From: Earliella scabrosa
Lineage: Eukaryota > Basidiomycota > Agaricomycetes > Polyporales > Polyporaceae
Direction of reading: 5' to 3'
Assembly: GCA_022605405.1 (NCBI GenBank)
Contig: JABYQQ010000002.1
Coordinates: forward strand, 1,550,001 to 1,614,000
Length of the DNA: 64,000 nt
The notes under the pieces were generated by a model, which ran no database searches, was not told the origin of the DNA, and saw only the letters and a program-made list of their open reading frames with translations. This document shows positions 1 through 11,613 of the stretch, in pieces. Numbering within the stretch: the first letter of the stretch is position 1; each line of letters opens with the position of its first letter. A program made the position numbers and the translations under genes.

Positions 1-338
1 CCGCAACTGGCAGCCCTCCGTCCGAACCATCCATGTCCTTCGTCGGCGAGGCGCTGAACGTGATTATCAAGGATCTGGCGTCCATCCCTCCTCATGTCGT
101 CGATAAGTCTCTATGGGGTGACATCTGGTGTGGCAATCTTGTCAATCAGGTGAAGCTCTGGAGCGCCTCCGTCGGGGGCGAAGGGACGCTTGACAAACCG
201 CATACGAAATGGTGGGTACAGATGGCGTTGGGGCAGGTAGAGGCGGCCATCAAGCAAGATATCTCTCGCGCAGGTACGGATTCCTTCGCTTTGCTGCATT
301 CGATGGTACACATGTTGAGGAACCGTTATGTCTCATAG
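1..338 (+). CDS. 3' end of an unidentified gene (truncated by window edge)
   Basis: An open frame enters from the left edge (first full codon at base 3) and runs without a stop to a TAG at 336-338, giving about 111 residues. The sequence is rich in W, L and hydrophobic residues with no motif I recognise. It is probably the last exon or exons of a gene lying mostly upstream. The internal ATG at 33 need not be a start. Nothing here identifies a function. Confidence 0.45.
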   Translation, partial: ATGSPPSEPSMSFVGEALNVIIKDLASIPPHVVDKSLWGDIWCGNLVNQVKLWSASVGGEGTLDKPHTKWWVQMALGQVEAAIKQDISRAGTDSFALLHSMVHMLRNRYVS

Positions 339-1344
339 CATAACCGAGTATTCAGCCGGCGGTCGGCGTACATGATATGTCGGCTGCGTTGTGAAGGCGT
401 CATCAACATGGTATCGACTCTCTGAAGCCCATGCTTTCCTGGACCTCGCCATCTACGCTTTTCGAGTATATGACCGTCATCCCTACTACTTATGTATGTC
501 TGTGTTTGTTCCTGGACACCGAAGGTGGACAGGCCTCCCCTTGAGTAATGACGAGTCCCTATTCTCTGTCCCGACGTTTTAATTGTACGTATCAGTCACC
601 AATATGTGAGAAGTTTCCCGAGCAGCTGCTCTCTTCGATATCTATATCTATAGGCGTGTGTAAGGCATGTCGCCCAAACCGACATGCGATGACGATAGAA
701 GACATTTGCTTTCGTCTAGCAAGATCTGTCCAGGTCACATCGTGCGCTGAATCCGAATCCCGCTTCAGGGTATCAAGTTTCTGATACGACAATCAGTCGA
801 CGTGGGATTCGTCGTCAGCAAGAGTCAGATGGCTCGGCGCCGACTCCGTGAAGCGCACGGGGACGTTAGAGACACACTCTAGGTCGACCCGGATCAGAAA
901 ACTCGCTTGATACATACGGCTAAGAGTACAAAGAACAGCAGAGTTGAGAGGAACACAGCATCTTGGAGGGAGCGCATGACGGCTGGAGAGCCGGAGGGTG
1001 TGTGAATAGGGTTCAGCCTTCACGGATGCCATGTTATCACGTTAGCTCAGCGGCTCAGTGTGGTGCCCGCGTACTTGTGTTTGGGCCAAGGACCTGTGGT
1101 TCCTCTCACGTCCTTCTCACATTGGAGCAACAGTGACAACTCTGTGGATAGTCACATAAACCACATCGGCTTAGATGTCGTAATCATGATGCCCATGAGG
1201 CGGGGCAGAGAACGGGCTTCCCCGTCTGACTGGTGCTACTGAGCTTGAGTTGAATCTATCTGGAAATGTCCTTGAAGTGTATACACGGCTTAGTATAAGC
1301 GAGGAATAAAGGACAATATATGCACACTACAGTCACCCAGTGCG
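339..1344. other. Intergenic stretch without recognisable gene
   Basis: Only short frames below 80 codons occur, with no shared domain and no splice-compatible chain that I could build. It contains the shared downstream region of the left-edge gene and the RING-finger gene. I see no repeat array, RNA gene or mobile-element signature. Confidence 0.4.
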
Positions 1345-2208
1345 TCACGAATCCTCAAGCCGCCCTTTCAACTGCAAGAGGTCTTCGGAGTCCAGAAGCT
1401 CCCACAGATCTACCAGCAGACCCATCTCACTGCGCCCATTACTGGAGGCGCGCGGATGCCTCAATCAGCCGAATTGTATCGAGTCCATGCACAAGAGGTT
1501 GACTTGCCTCGCCTTGTTCTCCCACTCGACCATTGCTTTCTTGCCCTCACCCCACATACTAATCTCTTCATCGACCCTGCCATACCACCGACCACTCGGC
1601 GACACGACGATAGTAGTCGGCGCGCCGTGAACGTAGGCATCCGCGGCTTCCTGCATGATCGATACCAGATCCTTGATATTCGCATCGACGAGTGGGTTCG
1701 GTATGAACGGGAAAGTACACCTGGTTCGGGGAGGCGATCCGGCGACGGGGAGAGTAGCACGGCACATTGGGCATTGCAGCACTTCGTGCCACTCCCCGTC
1801 GTGGTCGTCGACACTGGCCAAGGCCCAGCGTACGAGGCAGATCGCACAAAACGAATGCCCGCAATGAGGGTTGTTCAAGGAGTACGGGTTGGCCCTGCAT
1901 CGAGCTATGAGTGACCGGGAAGATGCAACGGATCATGAAAGTAATCAGACTCACAAAGTCTCATGGCAGCTGGGCGAGAGACTCTTAGCCGTGCAATGGG
2001 GGAGGAGTAGATAGGCGACGTACAGTGCGCAGCGGTAGTGCTCCTCGAGCCGTGACAACACCCACTGGATATTCAGTCCCGGATACACGACGCTATCGTT
2101 GGCCGAGGACGGTCCTGCCTGCTGCATACCTTGTACGAGCAGCTCCCGTTCGAACATGAGACTGTCGACTAGCGCTTGAAGCTCCTGCACTTGGCCCGCT
2201 GCGTCCAT
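1345..2208 (-). CDS. RING-finger (C3HC4) protein, probable E3 ubiquitin ligase
   Basis: Four exons fit: 2208-2024, 1969-1955, 1894-1508 and 1441-1345. They sum to exactly 684 nt (227 residues plus stop). The second exon is only 15 nt and supplies the Cys-His-Glu-Thr stretch that completes the first zinc pair (C-A-L-C). Exon 3 then gives C-G-H-S-F-C-A-I-C and later C-P-M-C, a full RING-HC layout. Without the micro-exon the domain lacks a zinc ligand. The last intron starts with GCAAGT and ends CAG, so it appears to be a GC-AG intron. A leucine-rich helix-like stretch of about 60 residues precedes the RING. RING proteins of this kind usually recruit E2 enzymes; the substrate is unknown. The start at 2208 is the first ATG close to the domain, but the frame stays open further upstream to 2472. 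Confidence 0.7.
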
Positions 2209-2834
2209 GGTGGGCCTTGTTCGAGTAATGGGCAACAGTTGCCCGAGGACTTCCAACATCATAGCTGGCGTAGCAGTGAGGAGGCGGAAGTGAAGCGAGT
2301 AGCTGCAGCAGACCGAGCGGCCCTGAGGTATTTGGGTCGCGGCCCGAACTATAGTGCGCGTGACCATAGAAGACGTCGAAAGAAGCCTAAGCCAGACCGT
2401 ATCCGACAGGCATAGCAATGTAGCCCGCTGGGGACACGACTTGACGCTTTCCGTGAGTCCCATAGGCCGCACTGACAGTCTGCTATTGAAGCGGAGGTCG
2501 AGCGAGCGCGAACCTGCTGGTCGGCATGTGTTCGAACCCTACAACACGCGCGCTAGCAATCGCCGCCTGTGCAACCGCATTTGACAGAACCTTCGTCGTG
2601 GCAAGGAGCTCAGCGGTGAGCATTGGGTTTGTGGACCGCCTCCTCCCACACATAGAAAGCCTCGATATGCGGGCTGTGCTAAGGCGTAGACTCGGGGGAT
2701 TTCAATTCTTGAGACGGGCGCAAGAAGCTGGGGCGGCTGTTCACCGAGGCGGTTCAAGCGCAACGAGAGATTCGGTCTAAGCAACATTTCCGATGAGCAA
2801 ATCATTATACAGTACCATACTCGAGTCACCAAAC
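2209..2834. other. Upstream region of the RING gene; nothing else recognised
   Basis: The stretch between the RING gene and the first S28 pseudogene holds only short overlapping frames in every phase. It presumably includes the RING gene promoter. Confidence 0.35.
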
Positions 2835-4655
2835 TTTTGGTCAATCACGCAGTCGGCCTCGACTCCCCAATGCACCTCGCCATATAGTTCACCGCGTAAT
2901 CCTGCACGCTCTTGACCGACGCGCTCGCCTTAGCCATGCGAACGACGCAAATTAGAACTGCGGAAACCGTCGCTCAGCAGGTGCGGCTGCATGTCCGAGC
3001 CCTGACTCGTGACGCCCTCGCTGCGACAGTCGCCTCGCACCAAGGGAGGGTCGCCTGTACGTGCATGTCATGACGAAGTACGAGAATGAGATTTGAGAGG
3101 AGCGACGTACGTTGGCGTTCGCGAAGATGAGACGCTCGGTCGTGGTGTTCCATCCCCGGTAGACGTTGTTCAGTGCGGCCGCCTTTGGACACGCCGCGGC
3201 GGCGTTCGCGCCGAAGGCTCCAGGGCAGCAGGTCCTGACGATGAAATGAATAATCAGGTCCACGACCATGCCAAGCAAACGCGAGCTGCACGCACTCGTT
3301 GTCATCCGAGACTACAAGTTCCGTGTGAAGCTAAGGATCGACAAATGCATTTGAGGGACGTACTCTCTGTGTATCACCCCGACGTCCAGCACGAGCTACT
3401 AGCCTGCACGGCATGGTCGAGGCCCCAACCAGTCGGAGGCGCAGACTAGCCATTCTTAACCTCGAACGCGTCGCAGAACTTGTCAAAGTCTTCGCCCGGG
3501 CCATTGTCGAGCTCCAGGCACTGCCATAAGAGCAGGTGCTGCTGCACTACATATCAAATGCTCGAAATCAGTCTGTGTCTGTGGACGAGACTCAGAGCAG
3601 GTGGACGTACGTGGTGCGGCAAAGTCATCGTTGTGCGCGAGACCCTGCAGGCCAAAGATTGTCTTGAGGTTCTTCATATCCGCAGTGTTGTTCGACAGCA
3701 GCACGGCGTCGACGTGCTCGATGATTGCCTGGACGTCGGCCGAGCATTTGGCAGGCATGAATTGGAGGATGGGCTCGAGGTGCCTACATGCGAATCAGCA
3801 CCTGCCCTACATGGAAGGTGACTTGCTCTATGTAGAAAGAGGACGTACACAATGGCCTGCACAACCGCAGACAACGCATGCGCAGTGTAGAGAACATCCG
3901 TATGCCTAGGTCCGTATCGTCTGTACTCTGAAAAGGTATGCAGACAACAGGACTCACCTCACCATGGCGTCGCTCGTCAGCGCCCGCATAGCGTCCTCCT
4001 TTGAGGATCTATGGGGCCTTGGTACAACCTGGTCGCCGCCGGGCATCACGTTTCGCAAAGTGCGCGAGATCCTCGACAGTTTCCTGCACGGTGTGCAGGC
4101 GCGGCTGCTCACGGAGAGTTCTCGGAACAGGTTCGCCTCGCCTCGCCGAGGAAGCGGTGCTCGACCACCATCGTCGAGCTATTCAGCATCTACGCGATGC
4201 GCCCGGGCAGCGTCGAGTTGGACAGATATAGGGTGTATCCTGCAAAGCGACAGCGCGGGATGTGAGCCCAGACGTATGTGGGGGAGAACGGGAGGAAAGA
4301 ATGGAGAACGGTGGGAAGGGATGAAGGCGAGAAGCGCGGCCTTACCGGATGCGTCTACTTCAGAGGATGATTGGGCCACCTGAGGAAGGAAGAGGGGCGC
4401 GAAGTCGACGCAGATGACAGGATACGTAGACGGCGAGAGCGGATGTGACGCGTACCTTGCTCGTAGAAATCGTACGTGTGCCAGTGCGGTTGCAGGAACG
4501 TTCCCATGTCGGGGCTGTTGTGGTCTATGAGCTGATTGAAGTCGTACGTATCTCCGGGCGAGGTCGGTGGAGGACTAGCGCCGGCCGGTCGGGACTCCCG
4601 CTTGCGATGGACAGAAGGTCGACGACGGAGAGCATAAGTGTGAGCGGAATGAGAG
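2835..4655 (-). pseudogene. Decayed S28 serine peptidase gene, copy 1
   Basis: This block aligns by eye along its length with the intact S28 gene at 16229-18461, in the same orientation. It includes the 3' exon, the stretch following the nucleophile exon, and the signal-peptide and propeptide exon. It is broken in several ways. The catalytic-histidine codon CAC of the intact copy reads CGC here. An inserted base just after it gives a frameshift and early stop. About 330 bp corresponding to 16600-16945 of the intact copy are absent near 3230. About 70 bp are missing near 4560 inside the first exon. The similarity continues upstream to about 4860, so the promoter was duplicated too. Confidence 0.8.
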
Positions 4656-4924
4656 GAGACCGCATGAATCTACCAGGTAGCCGAAGATGGAAAGGGAGGA
4701 TAGTCCTCAGTTTGCGACGACCAATAGGGTAGGACCCTCACCTCGAACGCACACCGTATCGCCGCTGTCCATAGCGCCAAGGGCATCCTGTGCTTTGGCA
4801 CTGCGCCACATACATAGGGGGCACCATGCGGGAGGATCACTGTTGCGTCGATTTAGAGGAAATTTATTGCGTCTCGGGTTTCGAGGCGCGCCCTCATGGT
4901 CAAATGTCGGTCGTCATGTGCCAT

Positions 4925-5400
4925 AGACGCAGCGAGCTGCACACCCTAGTTATCATCCGGGCTACCCGCTTCGCCGTACAGCGCGTTGACCGGCGCCATT
5001 CAGGGATGGGAGAGACGAACGTACTCTGTATATAAATTCAGGACGAGCTCCAAGCCTGCAGAGCATGATCGAGCCCAGCCAAGTGCGAGCGGAGATGTGC
5101 GGTTCTTGAGTAGCTTGACTTCGCACGCATTGCGCAACTGGTGGGAGTCTCTGTCTTGGCAATGTTACATAGCTCCTCGAGAGAAGAATCAGAGCAGCCA
5201 GACGTACGTGCTTCGAAATGGCATCGCAGATGCGGAAGAGCCCTGCGAGTCAAACGTCATCTTGATGCTCTTGACGTCCATGGTTCTGTTCAACGGCTCC
5301 CAATTGTCAATTGACGTGCGTAATGGGCTTTGATCTGTCGAGCAGGTCAAGGTCCGTATGAGCTGCCAAATGGGCTTAGGACACAATTGAACTCGTACAC
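4925..5400 (-). pseudogene. S28 peptidase fragment, copy 2 (heavily decayed)
   Basis: The segment from about 5035 to 5165 matches 17075-17240 of the intact S28 gene at DNA level, including the stretch encoding the W-G-L-D-H-A-L motif region. The flanking 4930-5000 resembles 16985-17040. Only this internal part is recognisable and it is more diverged than copy 1, so it looks like an older fragment. No coding potential remains. Confidence 0.55.
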
Positions 5401-6849
5401 GATATCCTTAGCCACGACAGACAGCACGCATCCAGCACAGAAGATATCCAGATGACTGGGCATCGGAAGATATTGGGTATTTAATATTTAAATGTGAATG
5501 ATGACGAAGAGTGTCCAGCGCACCAATGGCTCCCTTGCTCTATCCCATCCATCCAGGTGGCATTCGCGCCAGATACAGCTTCCGCTGCATGTTGTCGAGC
5601 CTGGGCATTGACACTGTGGACGGTGCACCCGTTATGGTGGTCGACTCGGATCCGAGTCGCATAATTCGCTGGTACCGAGACGGCTCCGGATGGCCTCAAT
5701 GAAGTGGAAGCGGGAAGTCAAACAGCAAGGAGATCGATTTCAGTCAATCAGTATGACATGGAATGAGAACATGTAGACAAGCATCGTAGAGCGAGTCACC
5801 GGCGTCAAGTCTTCCGATCCTAATACGACCAAACAAACCTTTGATCTATGACCCTAACAAGATCAAACAAACGTCTTCCGCCGGCGACGTTCGCGATGAA
5901 GCTCAGCACGCAATACACTTCTGTCACCAAAAGTCTTGTCTATCTACACCATCTACAGCATAGCGGGGCCTCTCAAGAGTACTGGGAGCTATTCTCAATT
6001 CTCGAAGCTTGGATACAGATTGTTACGTCGTAATTCAAGTGAGGGACGACGTCGCGACGTACTATACTAAGGGCGGAACTCTCTGGCCAGTGCTTCGCGG
6101 GTCGGGATCATGAGGATGAAGCGGTGGATCTCTGTTACTCTCCACTGAATGTTGCTCCTGTTCACTGCAGCACGATGCCGAGCTTACGCCACTCAAGGAC
6201 GCAGTTGAGGTGAGAGCATGTCGACTTCATCCCATATCCTGTGCTAAGTTCGTGCATACGTGCGACCTTTTATGGTCCACCCAAGACGTCTTCGTCGACT
6301 TCGGGTGGCTAAATCCCCCTAGTTGTCTTCGAACTCATTACTACCAGCCTTGTAACTTGCAGTCTCCGCTAAAATGTCACTGACATCCACAAAATGTGCA
6401 CATCGGCTCACACCGCTCTGGACCTATAGGCGTCGACCACTGACTTTCTGAACTATTAGCATGGGGCGCACGTCTGGAAGAGACACAACACGACTCTGAA
6501 GAACTAGGTGGAGAGACAGATTGGGCGGGCACTGTGTGGACGTGTGGGGGCTGTATGCGACGGGCAACACCAACTCCCCTTGGCGAGCCACTTGCCCGAC
6601 GGGCGAGTCAGAAGTCTCCAATTGACCGCACGAAGCATTGAGTCCCCCAGTGCATCTCCAACTAGTCGTGCGCAGTGCACAATCTTGGTCTACTGCTGAG
6701 GTCACGCTTTGGTCGCATAGGTAAGTCTATGTCTAGACGGTTGTGCCTGGTCAAAGCATGGCAGCTCAGCATCGTTCAGCACTTCAAATTCGAACAAGGT
6801 CGCGTCCTTCCGCCAAGAAAAGACCAGACAGCCCATAGTGCCAACCATT
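5401..6849. other. Gene-poor stretch, nothing recognised
   Basis: Only frames under about 95 codons are present, with no recognisable domain on either strand and no exon chain of consistent phase. Base composition is more AT-rich around 5750-5990. I see no tandem array or terminal inverted repeats. Confidence 0.35.
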
Positions 6850-7444
6850 CTATGACAGGCGGTAGCTACAACTTCCGATCGCAATCCCGATGCTGGCGAA
6901 GAAGAGGATTGGGAGGAAGTACACTTTCTGGAGCGGGCCAATGAGCGGGCCAATGACGCGCGCAAAAGCGTCCTCGAAGGAGACGGCTTTTGCGCGGTAC
7001 TGGGCTGTCTCGGATGCAATGGGATCGAGCGCATCCCGGGATGTTGTCGGGGGTTTCGAGATACTTATACGGCAGGATGAGGCCTGACCCGTAGCCGCCC
7101 CGTATAGCACGCTGGTGTCCGTGTCTGGAGGGGATCAGCCCGCGCAGAACACGATCTTTGGGTCTAACACGACCGAGGTAGGGGACCTGCTTTCGCGCAC
7201 CGTGGCGATTCTGGTGCATGGCACTGCATGCAACTCCAGAAGTCTCAGAATATACCGTATCGGCCGATGTGATCACCGACCTGAACGTAGCTCCCAGGTA
7301 CGCCGACCAGTTCATCATGGTTAATATCGAGCTTGACGAGGTGCACTCAGGCTCGCAGTTTGAATTCGGGCAAGGTCGAGGTGGCCTCGTGACTCGTCGA
7401 TCCCAAGAATGTCTCGACTCCATACCTTGCTCCTGTCTCCGCAT
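6850..7444 (-). other. Possible remnant of a membrane-protein gene
   Basis: On the minus strand, 7110-6850 encodes a short open stretch ending in a hydrophobic segment (about V-Y-F-L-P-I-L-F-F-A-S-I-G-I-A-I-G) that looks like a transmembrane helix. An overlapping frame stays open from 7444 to 6866. I could not link these into a convincing spliced gene and do not recognise the family. It may be a decayed gene or chance frames. Confidence 0.2.
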
Positions 7445-7829
7445 TCTCTACCTGACTGGAAGACCCGCAGCGCAGCGCCCTGTTTTGTCTAACTCCAGGA
7501 CGCGAAGTTGTTCAACTCAACGGATCAAGACACTCCATCATGTAGAAGTCGGCATCCTCATCTGGATTGGTCGACGTTCCTCATACCGGGCCCGCCGATC
7601 CTGACGCATCACCATCCAATTCCGTCGTTACTTGCCTGTATGCCAGACGGATGTGTCCTCCGCATCGGCGTAGCAAGTCGCCGCCAACCTCGTTACGACT
7701 ATTGGCTTGGTCTGGCTCTCGACCGGCAAGTTGTGTTCCCCAGACGCAGAGGCCGGTGCACCTTCGTACACCTAGTCAACGACTCCACCACTATGATAGG
7801 TCCCTCCTGCTACCCTAGCTTCCTATAGC

Positions 7830-8252
7830 TTATGGAACAGCCTCGCAAGGACTTCGCGAAGGTAGTTCGTTTCGCTCCGACTTTGGGGTGGTGTTGAGGC
7901 TGACGCTGCTCCCCTCTTCTAGCGTTCCTATGGGTAGGCCGTGCACTCCTCCGTCGATGAGCAGCACGTCTGCTACCTTCTGGTCAAGATCTACAGTCGC
8001 AGTGTCGAACGACCAGCAACCCAGGCATCCTTGCGTACTTAACATGAGATGTGGGGCTGTATATACCGCACATGGGGTCGGAACCACCACTAGCACCTTC
8101 CATCCGAGGCGAACCATGTGAACAAGGAACAGCTTCATCTGATATACGTTGACGAGCATACACAGCATGTCTAACATGTATATGGTACATACGCAGAAGC
8201 GATACACAATCAGATGTTCTTCGTACAGGAGATGGTGAGACAATGGGGACAT
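7830..8252 (-). CDS. Hypothetical protein, 140 residues
   Basis: This is an uninterrupted minus-strand frame that begins with a hydrophobic, methionine- and leucine-rich segment and ends in a Ser/Glu-rich tail. It contains a D-L-D-Q-K-V-A-D-V-L-L-I-D-G-G stretch of ordinary protein composition. No family is recognised. It lies just downstream of the WD40 gene, and it could be an exon of a larger gene or spurious. Confidence 0.25.
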   Translation of the reverse strand: MSPLSHHLLYEEHLIVYRFCVCTIYMLDMLCMLVNVYQMKLFLVHMVRLGWKVLVVVPTPCAVYTAPHLMLSTQGCLGCWSFDTATVDLDQKVADVLLIDGGVHGLPIGTLEEGSSVSLNTTPKSERNELPSRSPCEAVP

Positions 8253-8359
8253 ACAAGACTGTCACCTAGGAGCCGAACGGTACGTAACAGTGAGATAACA
8301 CATTCGCGACAAGAGTAACTAAGTGTTTCGTTTCTATACGGACTGTCCATTATGATATG

Positions 8360-11162
8360 CTAATCCACGTTCAAGAGAAACATGCCGACCGTGCCATCAT
8401 CCGAGCTCGAATACAATGCTCTGCCGTCAGGCGCAAACAGAACATCGGTGGCCTTGTCCATGTGTTCATCATACACCCTCACACAGGAGCCGTCGCTCGC
8501 TCTCCATAGTCGCACGGTCCTATCGGAGGAGGCAGACGCAATGTACTTCCCGTCGGGGGAGAACCGCGCTGCGTGCACCTCACTGCTGTGCCCGCGGAGA
8601 ACCCGCTTCTTCTCTCCGTTGTATGAATCGTAGGCAATGATCATCGAATCGCTTGATGCAGAGACAATCTCCTTCCCGTCGTTGGAGAATGTCACGGTTA
8701 ACACGGGTCCGTGATGCTCGCGCAGGACAGCGAGGACTTGACCGGTATCGGTGTGCCAAACATGAACGCTGCCGTCGTTTGTCCCGGTCGCGAGACGTCC
8801 GCCGTCCGGGGCGAATGCAGCGGTCCAGACTATACCTGCGTGGGCCTGCATGTCGAAGCGTAGGGTACCTGCGTCTACGTTCCAGGTCCGACAACTGTGA
8901 TCGACGCTGCAGGACGCAAGTGTGTCCCCATCGGGTGCGAAGACGACTGATGTCACCGGACCGGTATGTCCACCGAGCTCGTGGATCCTCTTGTACGTGA
9001 CGGCGTCCCAGACACATACTGTCATATCATCCGAGCCCGATACAATTTTTGTACCATCGGGAGACCAGGCGACAGTCTGTATTGCCTGGGAGGACGCCTT
9101 GGGCTCGGAGTGTAGGAGACTTTGAGATCTCGTGTTCCAGAATGTGATTTGCCCATCTTCGCTGCTTGCGACAAGTCGCTGATTGTCGGGTGAAAAGGAA
9201 AGGGAACAGATGGCCCCCGCGTCAACTTCCCATTTGCGACATAGCTTTCTTGTCTCTCCGGTCCACAGGATGATGGTAGCATCTGGTGCGCCACTAGCCA
9301 CCCACTTGCTGTCTGGAGAGACCGCAAGAGCTCTCACAGGGCCCGAATGGCGGTTTGCGGGCGATCCATACAGTATCAATTTCTTCGTCAGAATCTCAGC
9401 ACCCGGTCCCATTCCAGTAGCATTAGGTGGGATAGGAAACAATTCTGAATCATACCACCACTTTAGCATTGCGCGAATCACAACTTTTTGGCGTACCTAT
9501 GATGTCATTCCCGCTAGTAGCCTCACCCGAGTCATTGTTTGTCCCCAACATAAGAGGCTGATCGGTACGGGGACGGTTGCCCCCCACCTCGGTTGAATGA
9601 GCGTGCACAGTTGCAACTATACACCCAGCATCAAGTCAGCTTGGTAGTACCACGAATAAGAATGAATAAACAAGACAACCTGCGTCTTCGACATCAATGT
9701 CAGGATGTATGCGGTCTAACCCGGAGCGGAGGTCGGCGGGAATACCGATACTCTGGGCACATATTAGAATCGTCCATGCGGAAGGAGAATGACCGCTCAC
9801 AGAAAAAATCATGGAAATATCGGTGTCCGAAGCAATGGCAATGTCTGCCTGCGGCGTGCGCTATGACCCGAGATAAGTCGCGGTAATTCGACATGTTGTC
9901 AAACTTCTATACAAACCTCAAGGATCCAGTCCAGCAATATCTCAACAGGGTCGTAAAGCTGACATTTAACGTTAGCGGCAATCATCAACGATTCTTCGTT
10001 ATACTCACTGCATCAGGCGACGGAAATTCCTCAAATTCCATGTCATTGTTCCCTGATCGCTCTCCAGAAGACGACGGTACCATAGGGTCTTCTGTCGGAA
10101 AATGGTCTCCTGGGGGAAGCTCGTGAGGGCCGGAAGCCGCTTTCATTGTATAATTCCACAGGACGCGTTTCTTCATCTTGTAGTAGTGCATGAAAATACA
10201 TTGAGTAGAAGGGAGCTCCCGAAGGACTGGCGTATCAGGACGGTGGTGAGATGGGCTCCCGTCAGAAAGGGATACCGTGCTTGAGCACGGACTGTTATCG
10301 AGACACAAGTCGGAAGGGGATTGGATGCTTGCACGAGGATTCTGGAGGCGTTGTCGTACCGCTGCAGGGCCATAGTTTACTGAGTTGTGTGGGAGCTTCT
10401 CTCCAGCAAGGGAGATAGACAGAGAGGCTCTTCCAACACTGTTAATGCCACCTGAGATAACTCCGGAACCTTCTTTGAAGCTTCCCTTGAAAGCGGCGGT
10501 AATCCATTGCCTAGTCGTGGTTGTTCCGCTTATGAAGACGATAGCCTCCCGCTTGAGCCCAAGAGACCAGCACTGGCCTCCTTGTGTTCCGTCGTTGGCG
10601 AAGTCAAACCATTTGTCGAAATTGTTCTTCATGTATCTCTGAATGAGGGACCTCGACTTGATCTCCACTTTCTTCCCCGGAGGCTCCAGAGTCAACATGG
10701 CGGCTGCGCCTTCCTTCACCTTGAATTCGACTCGAGTACCCGCAGATACCAGCGCAACGGGGCTTCAAAATGCTCAACTAGTTGCCGAACAGTTGAGAGA
10801 AGCTGAATGCCTTACCTATCAATCTCGAATTCACCGCTTATCTCATGGGAGCTTATGCTAGCGCTGTTGATAACATACTGGTTGATGGTGTCCTCAGGGT
10901 CTGTTACCAACAGCCCCTCTTGCGGTAGGGGCTCGAAGCCTACTGGTACTCCTCGTATTTGATTGACTGGATCGTCCTGGCGCCGAGCAGCATTGAATAG
11001 CTGTCGAAACTTCCCGTTGTCCAACCATCCAACCGCGCCGTATTCGATTGCAGGAATCTTTGACTCGGGTTCGGGATCCCAAAGAGGATAGCCATACCCG
11101 CGCTGAAACAGTTCTTTTGCATAGATGTTCCAGGGAACGTCTGAGTCCTGAGGGAAAGTCAT
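8360..11162 (-). CDS. WD40 beta-propeller protein with an uncharacterised N-terminal region
   Basis: The last exon (about 9450 to 8360) encodes seven or eight WD40 blades, visible as repeated SPDG / VW-D motifs ending in I-L-W, F-W-N, V-W-D, T-W-N, V-H-V-W and R-L-W. It is a single propeller of roughly 330 residues. Upstream exons join in phase: 11162-10816 (start region M-T-F-P-Q-D-S-D), 10762 to about 10010, then three short exons near 9950, 9850 and 9750 and one near 9610. The intron 10815-10763 has a GTAAGG donor and joins D|S-P-V-A-L-V. The N-terminal half contains a Y-G-Y-P-L-W-D-P-E-P motif that I associate with uncharacterised basidiomycete proteins. No NACHT or other ATPase domain is seen. 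It is probably an intracellular scaffold. The joins near 9500-9610 are the least certain, and an in-frame ATG also exists at 11243. Confidence 0.6.
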
Positions 11163-11243
11163 GAAAGAAGAGAGATATCCAGTGGGGGAGAAAGTCAGGT
11201 TAGATGCCGAAGGGAGGGGACGTGAGATCTTATGTACCCCCAT

Positions 11244-11613
11244 GATGAAGCGCGGCGATCAAGAAGCGCTGCGGCAAGGCCTGTGCTTCCAGGCAATGAC
11301 TGAATTGAACCCAAAGCGAGTGACACCCAAGGCACTGCACTACATTGCTGTGTGATGACGCTACGCCGTAAGGCCTATCTCCGTGAGTTGTCCAGCTTCA
11401 GTGATGATCCTTGGTTTTTAATAACATATTGACCGTAAATCAGCAGTACAGGAGGCGATATAATCCTCATCAGCCTTTTGGGTCGTGCAACCCTCTTTCT
11501 GCTTGCACCGCCTCTAGTTGCTGGTGATACTGTATACACATCATCAGAAGTATTGGAAATCTACACACTGTTCTATCGGCAATACTACGAGATTGGAGAT
11601 GACTGCACATCAT
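11244..11613. other. Intergenic, between WD40 gene start and twin F-box gene end
   Basis: No gene is seen. It holds the promoter side of the WD40 gene and the 3' side of the twin F-box gene, with an AT-rich patch around 11400-11440. Confidence 0.3.

Noticed and set aside
2525..2545. B-box-like GTTCGAACCC as a possible tRNA
   Set aside because: No A box at the right distance and no acceptor stem could be paired.
5401..8300. Transposon remnant in the gene-poor stretch
   Set aside because: No terminal repeats, transposase or reverse-transcriptase motifs could be found by eye.
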